The translations under genes and the position numbers were made by a program. A stretch of DNA of 64,000 nucleotides from assembly GCF_028649655.1 (NCBI RefSeq), contig NZ_JAQSLN010000001.1, forward strand, positions 62,001-126,000, read 5' to 3'. Below are positions 59,496 to 64,000 of this stretch, piece by piece. How positions within the stretch are numbered: position 1 is the first letter of the stretch; each line of letters starts with the position of its first letter. Under the pieces are notes generated by a model. That model worked only from the letters and a program-made list of their open reading frames with translations. It searched no databases and was not told the DNA's origin. The DNA comes from Halobacteriovorax sp. GB3. Lineage in GTDB: Bacteria; Bdellovibrionota; Bacteriovoracia; Bacteriovoracales; Bacteriovoracaceae.

Positions 59496-61076
59496 GTGGT
59501 GTGTATTGCAAGGGTCATAAGACCTCTCGTATTGTCTTTTTCGTTATTAAGCGCAAGTGTTTTTGCTGAGACAAATTACTACGAAGACGTCTATTTAGGT
59601 CAGCGATCATTTGATCTCTATGACGGTCCTCTCGATCCAAGTATTCGCTTTTCTCCAAAGAATGGTTCAATTCACTTTCAAGATGATATTTTTCAAGAAG
59701 ATTATTTTCAGCAACTCACTGAGAAGAATTTTTTTGATTTATATGACTTTTGGAAAAGTGACGTTCAGATCTATAAGTCTTGTCCAAATAGTGATCTAGG
59801 GGAGAACATCCGCTATATTCGTTATGTTTTTAGACTCCTGACAATCTCATATTTATATGAGGGGTTACAAGATTATCAAAAACTACTTTATGAATTAGGT
59901 GGTCGTGAAGATTCGTGTAATCTTGAGTATGAATCACTTTTTAAAGGCTGTCGTCCAGAGAGCTTAGAGATGAAGAAGTTTGTACGCCGAGTGAAAAGTA
60001 AGCTCAAAATGACAACAGACTTTTCTGCTTACAAGAGAATGGATTCCTCTGAACTAGAGAACTGGCTCAAGAGTTTTAGAGCTAAGCCAAATATGAGTTT
60101 AGCAACAACTAGGCTTCAAAGTTGGTGCGTAGATGAAGGAAAAGATTGTCGCTCCCTTAATGATAAAGAGGCCCAAAAGGCGATCATATCTTCATGTCGA
60201 CAAGATAAAGAATTGATTCAAAAAATATGCTCTGAAGATGATCAAATCTATGGACTCAGTTATATCGAAGAGGCCGTCAGTCTGATCATGCAATCAAATA
60301 TTATCAACGTTCTCAATTCCAATAATACTGCCTACAGTTGCTTAAAGAGATATCAACAAATCTTTTCAGCTAAAGAAAAAAAAGTAGAGCATTTGAAGTC
60401 GCTCTTTCCACAGGTATTCAAAAAATTAACGAGTAAAAAAGTTACTTACATTCAAGGTGAAATCTTTCTACCAGGTGCTTTAAAAGAATTTGATGATAAG
60501 GGGTTAAAAGATTTTATTTTCAAAGAAGAAGAAAAAGTCGTAGAAAAAAAACCTGAGCCTAAACCAGTACCAAAGCCTTTGCCTAAGCCAGTACCAAAGC
60601 CAATTCCTAAGCCTGTGGTTGTTGTAAAACCGAAGCCAAAGCCAGTTGTCATTAAAGAGGAGCCTAAGAAGATTGAGCTTTCTACATTTGAAAAAGCTGT
60701 TGCAAAATCTCAGAAGACAAAGCTTGCTAGAGTCGCTGTTGAAATGGATAAGATGAAAAGTGAAAAGGTTTTCACTGGTCAAATGATAGAAGCACTTAAA
60801 GAGCCACTCAAAGAATATCAAACGAGAGAAGCTTTAAGTGATATGAAAAACTATGACAAACTTGGATCTAAAGTTGAGCCTGTGCGCTTCTTATTTCTTC
60901 GATATTTGATTGATAATGATCATCACCAAGGTCTATACAATATTGTTAATGTTCTCGGTAAAACTTTTTACGTTGTTAACGATATTGAGGAAAAGAATAT
61001 TCCGGTTTATATCGAATTAAGAAATGATGCGACGACATCTCATATGTGGCAAATCACTGTTCTTCAAAATCCCTAG
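59496..61076 (+). CDS. Secreted protein with Pro-Lys repeat linker, function unknown
   Basis: The 526-residue protein has a signal peptide (about 1-24, SASVFAE). The first 330 residues are helical with several Cys (KSCPNSD, DSCNLEY, GCRPES, SWCVDEGKDCRS). Residues about 350-390 form a (P-K-P)n linker (PKPVPKPLPKPVPKP). The last 130 residues include a charged helix and a beta-rich end (YNIVNVLGKTFYVV). The linker resembles the periplasm-spanning section of TonB-like proteins. It starts at GTG 59496 behind GAGGAA and probably shares the TRAP operon mRNA. No family is recognised. Confidence 0.7.
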   Translation: MVCIARVIRPLVLSFSLLSASVFAETNYYEDVYLGQRSFDLYDGPLDPSIRFSPKNGSIHFQDDIFQEDYFQQLTEKNFFDLYDFWKSDVQIYKSCPNSDLGENIRYIRYVFRLLTISYLYEGLQDYQKLLYELGGREDSCNLEYESLFKGCRPESLEMKKFVRRVKSKLKMTTDFSAYKRMDSSELENWLKSFRAKPNMSLATTRLQSWCVDEGKDCRSLNDKEAQKAIISSCRQDKELIQKICSEDDQIYGLSYIEEAVSLIMQSNIINVLNSNNTAYSCLKRYQQIFSAKEKKVEHLKSLFPQVFKKLTSKKVTYIQGEIFLPGALKEFDDKGLKDFIFKEEEKVVEKKPEPKPVPKPLPKPVPKPIPKPVVVVKPKPKPVVIKEEPKKIELSTFEKAVAKSQKTKLARVAVEMDKMKSEKVFTGQMIEALKEPLKEYQTREALSDMKNYDKLGSKVEPVRFLFLRYLIDNDHHQGLYNIVNVLGKTFYVVNDIEEKNIPVYIELRNDATTSHMWQITVLQNP

Positions 61077-61082
61077 AAATTA

Positions 61083-61110
61083 AAAAGGGCCTTATTCAAG
61101 GCCCTGTTTT
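61083..61110 (+). terminator. Terminator of the TRAP operon
   Basis: AGGGCCTT / AAGGCCCT with loop ATTC is followed by GTTTTG. Confidence 0.75.
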
Positions 61111-61217
61111 GATCCTTTTAAAAAAAGATAGTGGGTGGTGAGGGTCTTTCCCTCTCGTGCTAGTCTAAATATAATTTTTAGAGCTGTTCGGAAAGTCTTT
61201 TTGTAACTTTAACTAAA

Positions 61218-61246
61218 TAAAAAAAGCTCTCCCGAAGGAGAGCTTT
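61218..61246 (-). terminator. Terminator of the 61255 lipoprotein gene
   Basis: On the minus strand AAAGCTCTCC / GGAGAGCTTT encloses a TTCG (stable UUCG) tetraloop and is followed by a T run of seven. It sits just beyond the stop codon. Confidence 0.88.
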
Positions 61247-61254
61247 GTAAGTTA

Positions 61255-61899
61255 TTAGTATTTCTTAGCGATTCTTTTAAGCTTTCTCTTAGCATAGCTT
61301 GAAAGGTCTAGCATAAGAAGGAAACCAGCATTTTCACCATTTTGATCTTCACCAACAAGTGAGATGTTACCGATTCTTCTATCACCAGAGTTAAATCTAG
61401 CAGTTAGGATTGCACCTGGAGCATTAAGCTTGTTAAGTGGTACCCATACACCAAATACTTTTGGTCCTAGATAGAATGCCATGTTCTTAAATTTCTCAAT
61501 TGAGAAAGCAACGGCTGGAAGAGAACCTTCACTAACACCTGGAAGAGCTCTTCCTCCTGGAAGTGTCATTGGGTCAAGTTGACCAAGTCTTCCATCAAAT
61601 ACGTCATCAAGTGAAACAGAAATTTTCATCAGCATACCATCTGAAAAGAGATCTGGTTCCATTGAAATGTAAGAGTTTGGATACTTCGGAATTGCGTAAC
61701 GAAGTCCACCTTCAAGTTGAAGATTTTCAAAGTTCATGCTGATAATCACATCATCTTGAAGTAGTTCAACGTTTGGTCCATCTACACCCGGAATTTCAAG
61801 TTTTGTGTTACTTTTCCCACAACTTGCAAAAAACATAGACATAGAAAGTAGTAGTGTCACGAGGACGGCCTTAGGAGTTCTAGATACTGAATTGTTCAT
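61255..61899 (-). CDS. Predicted lipoprotein, function unknown
   Basis: The 214-residue protein has a lipoprotein signal with FASC (Cys27) and a beta-rich mature part with repeated strand-turn units (VIISMNFENLQLEGGLRYAI, GMLMKISVSLDDVF, GVWVPLNKLNAPGAILTARF). It ends in a basic helix (SYAKRKLKRIAKKY). No domain is recognised. A 19-bp palindrome lies 13 bp before its start codon and a UUCG-loop terminator follows it, so it is monocistronic. Confidence 0.7.
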   Translation of the reverse strand: MNNSVSRTPKAVLVTLLLSMSMFFASCGKSNTKLEIPGVDGPNVELLQDDVIISMNFENLQLEGGLRYAIPKYPNSYISMEPDLFSDGMLMKISVSLDDVFDGRLGQLDPMTLPGGRALPGVSEGSLPAVAFSIEKFKNMAFYLGPKVFGVWVPLNKLNAPGAILTARFNSGDRRIGNISLVGEDQNGENAGFLLMLDLSSYAKRKLKRIAKKY

Positions 61900-61911
61900 G
61901 GGGTTCTCTCA

Positions 61912-61930
61912 AAAGAAACGTCGTTTCTTT
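61912..61930. promoter_or_regulatory. 19-bp palindrome upstream of the lipoprotein start
   Basis: AAAGAAACG-T-CGTTTCTTT is a perfect inverted repeat with 9-bp arms, 13 bp upstream of the ATG on the minus strand. It could be a DNA operator; the 1-base centre makes it a poor RNA hairpin. Confidence 0.5.
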
Positions 61931-62307
61931 ATCGAGCTTATGACTTGTAACAAAAAACGGACAACAGCAACATACGTACAGCAAAATCATAAGTTTTAAA
62001 AAATGATAATCTCTCTCAACGATTGACTAGTGTTTCTGACAATCACCAATTGTATTCATTTGACTAATTCAATCAAGAACTTCTTCGGAGTGCTTGGAGG
62101 GATACTTGAGAACTAAGATCAACTACTTTGGAAATATTAAGAATATCGGACATTTGGATATTCAAATTATCCCATATTTTTTTTTGATTACTATGAAGGG
62201 GCCTTTGTAGAGCTTTGTTTGAAAATTGCCAACTCTTTATTGCAGGAAGATGTGAACACCTAAAATCACGTTGGAGAATTTGGTAGAATAAAATTCAGGA
62301 GTGTGAA
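61931..62307. other. Intergenic region without a recognisable gene
   Basis: The stretch is AT-rich. It contains a weak hairpin (GAATATC / GATATTC, 62141-62163) followed by a run of nine T, and an extended -10 (TG-G-TAGAAT at 62281-62289) that could drive the 62308 gene. No conserved ORF was seen. Confidence 0.4.
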
Positions 62308-62799
62308 ATGAGAATATTTTCATCTTTTCAAAATCAAGCAAATAAAGTCGACCATAGCGATACTCATCGTCGTACAACGAACGAAAAGGCCAAAGTAAAA
62401 GAGGCCCAAGACTTCGCTGAAGATGAGAGAATCGTCCGCCACGCGCCACCACGTCTCGATAGAGGAGATGTACTAGCTAAGATTGAAAGAGCTAAGAAGA
62501 AAAGTGAAGTTCAGGCTAAACCCGTTGATAATGGTTTTAGATCAGATATGCCCGAGACGATTAAAAAGCCAACAGTACAAGCTTCTAAAGGGCCTTCTAA
62601 AGAAGTTTCGAGTGAAGAGCAAAAAGTAGAATCAAAAGCTGAAGCATCTGCTGAAGCACACTTACTACAGAGTGATGTACAAAATAATGATCCTAAAAAT
62701 CCAAAGGTAAGAGAAAAGCTAAAAGATGCTTTAAATATGAATACCTTTAACTTCAGTGATAAAGAGAGAGCTGTTCTTTCAAAGATTCTTACAAGCTAA
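62308..62799 (+). CDS. Predicted disordered protein, function unknown
   Basis: The 163-residue protein has no signal peptide or TM. It is rich in Lys, Glu, Ser and Ala with few hydrophobics, typical of intrinsic disorder; only the last 35 residues (KVREKLKDALNMNTFNFSDKE) look able to fold. AGGAG lies 6 bases before the ATG. Its stop codon overlaps the stop of the convergent NrnA-like gene. It is oddly placed as a lone small transcript, but the start signals are good. Confidence 0.6.
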   Translation: MRIFSSFQNQANKVDHSDTHRRTTNEKAKVKEAQDFAEDERIVRHAPPRLDRGDVLAKIERAKKKSEVQAKPVDNGFRSDMPETIKKPTVQASKGPSKEVSSEEQKVESKAEASAEAHLLQSDVQNNDPKNPKVREKLKDALNMNTFNFSDKERAVLSKILTS

Positions 62800-63785
62800 A
62801 CTTGCGAGAGCATCTTCTCAATTTTTGAAATCGTTCTCTTAACCACATCGCTTAATTCGCCTTCAACTACTGTTGCGGCAGAGTGGTTGTGACCGCCACC
62901 ACCAAGGGCCTGGGCCATAATTCCAACATCGATACTATCATCAGAAGATCTCAAACTTACTTTTACTTGCTTACCAATTTTTCTAAACATACAGGCAACT
63001 TTGATATTATCGAGAATGAGAAGGTGATTAATAAAGCCGTGAGTATCCTCAGCGTCTGACTCGTGGTTTTCAATCATTTGTTCAGTTAGACAAATCCATG
63101 CAATGGTTTCATCTTTTGTGGTTTGAGCAGAGCTAAGAACTTTTCCAAGTAGCTGCATATGAGATATTTTCTTGGTTCCATTGATAAGATTGAAGGCCTC
63201 TGGAGGCTTTACTCCTGCTGCCATGAGCTTTGAGACAAGTGCGTGAGTATTACCTGTCACAGTAGGATAGCGAAAGCTTGAAGTATCTATGATGATCGCA
63301 GTATAGAGTGCGAGAGCGATGGCCTCATCAAATTCTACACCGATGGCCTCAATAAGCCCGCCAACAAGTTCTCCTGTCGCGGCCGTATTGGTATCTATGC
63401 AATGAATCGCTTGTAATTCCTTTGGACAAGGGTGGTGATCAATAAATAAAAGATCTTTTGATAAGAGAACGAGCTGTTGAACATTTGTTCCGATTCTTGG
63501 AAGAGAATTGGTATCGGCAACAATGAAGAGGTCGATTTCTTGTTCAACATCGTATTGAGCCTTGTACTCTTCGAGACCTAGGACAATATTATCTGGATCG
63601 AGGTATTTATAGCGCTCAAAGAGAGGCTCCTCATTAACACAAATAGCATCCTTTCCCATTTTTCTTAGGGCCATGCAAAGAGCGATTTGGCTGCCAATAC
63701 CATCGGCATCTGGATGAATGTGAGTTGTAATAACTATCTTGTTGGCCTTTTTGGTCAACTTTTTAAAATGTTCTTTAATTCTCAT
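62796..63785 (-). CDS. DHH-family phosphoesterase, NrnA-like
   Basis: About 329 residues from the start at 63785. It carries the DHH core: HIHPDADGIGS, VADTNS, FIDHHPC, and a DHHA1 C-terminus ending GGGGHNHSAA. NrnA enzymes degrade nano-RNA and in some lineages convert pAp to AMP, so this likely clears short oligonucleotides. The frame is open to 63950, but starts at 63917 and 63950 have no ribosome site and would overlap the divergent ABC gene's promoter; the start remains uncertain. It may also act on cyclic dinucleotide products. Confidence 0.87.
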   Translation of the reverse strand: MRIKEHFKKLTKKANKIVITTHIHPDADGIGSQIALCMALRKMGKDAICVNEEPLFERYKYLDPDNIVLGLEEYKAQYDVEQEIDLFIVADTNSLPRIGTNVQQLVLLSKDLLFIDHHPCPKELQAIHCIDTNTAATGELVGGLIEAIGVEFDEAIALALYTAIIIDTSSFRYPTVTGNTHALVSKLMAAGVKPPEAFNLINGTKKISHMQLLGKVLSSAQTTKDETIAWICLTEQMIENHESDAEDTHGFINHLLILDNIKVACMFRKIGKQVKVSLRSSDDSIDVGIMAQALGGGGHNHSAATVVEGELSDVVKRTISKIEKMLSQV

Positions 63786-63918
63786 ACTATCTTTATCGGT
63801 TATTTTCTCTTTGGGCCTGAACAGAAATTTTAAAATGATTTCCCTTATTTGTGCAGGATTTTTTTCAATTTCTAATATTTTTGCTATGCTTTTTTGAGAT
63901 TTATTAGGGAGGATCATA

Positions 63919-64000
63919 GTGAGTGATATGGCAATCACGATTGAACACATTTCTAAGGAATATCCTGGAAGAAGGGCCTTAGTGGATGTGAATTTTTCAG
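63919..64000 (+). CDS. ABC transporter ATP-binding protein (partial, N-terminus)
   Basis: Only 27 codons are inside the window. The start is GTG 63919 with GGGAGG 6 bases upstream. The protein begins MSDMAITIEHISKEYPGRRA followed by LVDVNFS, the usual first strand and A-loop (aromatic Tyr) of ABC ATPases before the Walker A loop. The Walker A itself lies beyond the edge. The transported substrate is unknown. Confidence 0.72.
   Translation, partial: MSDMAITIEHISKEYPGRRALVDVNFS

Noticed and set aside
60452-60821. Minus-strand frames rich in Gly/Phe or Trp/Leu opposite the Pro-Lys repeat.
   Set aside because: They are the antisense image of the repetitive (PKP)n coding DNA.
63786-63950. An upstream extension of the NrnA-like protein by 55 residues.
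   Set aside because: The upstream starts have no ribosome site and would overlap the divergent ABC gene's start region; the shorter product matches the family length. This is not fully settled.
1-64000. A CRISPR array, insertion sequence or prophage.
   Set aside because: No regularly spaced direct repeats with unique spacers, no transposase, integrase or phage structural gene, and no terminal inverted repeats were seen.

Overview
The window is a low-GC (roughly 35-38 percent by eye), densely coded bacterial chromosome segment from a Gram-negative organism: it has lipobox lipoproteins, TolC/RND efflux, an outer-membrane porin and TRAP transport. The very high share of secreted proteins, the twin secreted DNA endonucleases, the archaeal/eukaryotic-type IleRS, the many FAD and PilZ proteins and the overall gene style suggest a marine predatory bacterium of the Bdellovibrionota (Bacteriovorax/Halobacteriovorax type). 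That placement is inference from gene content; no rRNA is present to test it. I found no insertion sequence, prophage or CRISPR array.

Layout. 1-5.6 kb: the 5' part of a secreted RelA/SpoT-type HD protein, a secreted coiled-coil protein with an unusual periodic cysteine domain, a Cpx-like envelope stress module (sensor kinase and regulator divergent from a CpxP/Spy-like lipoprotein) and aspartase. 5.6-14.3 kb: a MASE1-CHASE hybrid kinase, tRNA-Arg, an FAD oxidase, RsgA, a PilZ protein behind a flagellar-type promoter, a flavoprotein, a lipoprotein and a cyclophilin. 14.3-23.7 kb: a secreted metallopeptidase-like protein coupled to RecJ, two related secreted coiled-coil proteins, a lipoprotein with amidoligase motifs, an NhaC antiporter, and a degenerate receiver beside a solute-binding protein.

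23.8-29.4 kb is a MarR-controlled efflux operon (MarR, TolC, short adaptor, RND pump) with three 20-bp operator repeats. The pump lacks the canonical proton-relay residues and the adaptor is missing its hairpin and lipoyl domains; this is the most unusual system in the window. 29.4-33.4 kb holds a siderophore-interacting reductase, an alpha/beta hydrolase, a NepI-like exporter, an SDR enzyme and tRNA-Gly. 33.5-37.5 kb holds a receiver-TPR protein with a small partner, a short KamA-type radical SAM enzyme, a small membrane protein and a DnaQ exonuclease fused to a WYL-like module. 37.6-40.7 kb encodes E3 and E2 of a 2-oxo acid dehydrogenase without E1.

40.7-48.9 kb: a porin, a solute-binding protein that may be translated from a leaderless mRNA, two endonuclease I paralogues sharing a 28-bp upstream element, RarA, ribosomal protein bS21 and several unknowns. 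49-55.4 kb: type 2 IleRS, then FecR-like, Maf, DUF167 and secreted genes in one run. 55.7-61.1 kb: a TatT-linked TRAP transporter operon ending in a secreted Pro/Lys-rich protein. 61.2-64 kb: a lipoprotein, a disordered protein, an NrnA-like DHH phosphoesterase and the start of an ABC ATPase.

The systems that clearly act together are the Cpx-like module, the MarR/RND operon, the TRAP operon and the E2/E3 pair. Much of the rest is envelope or secreted protein of unknown function.
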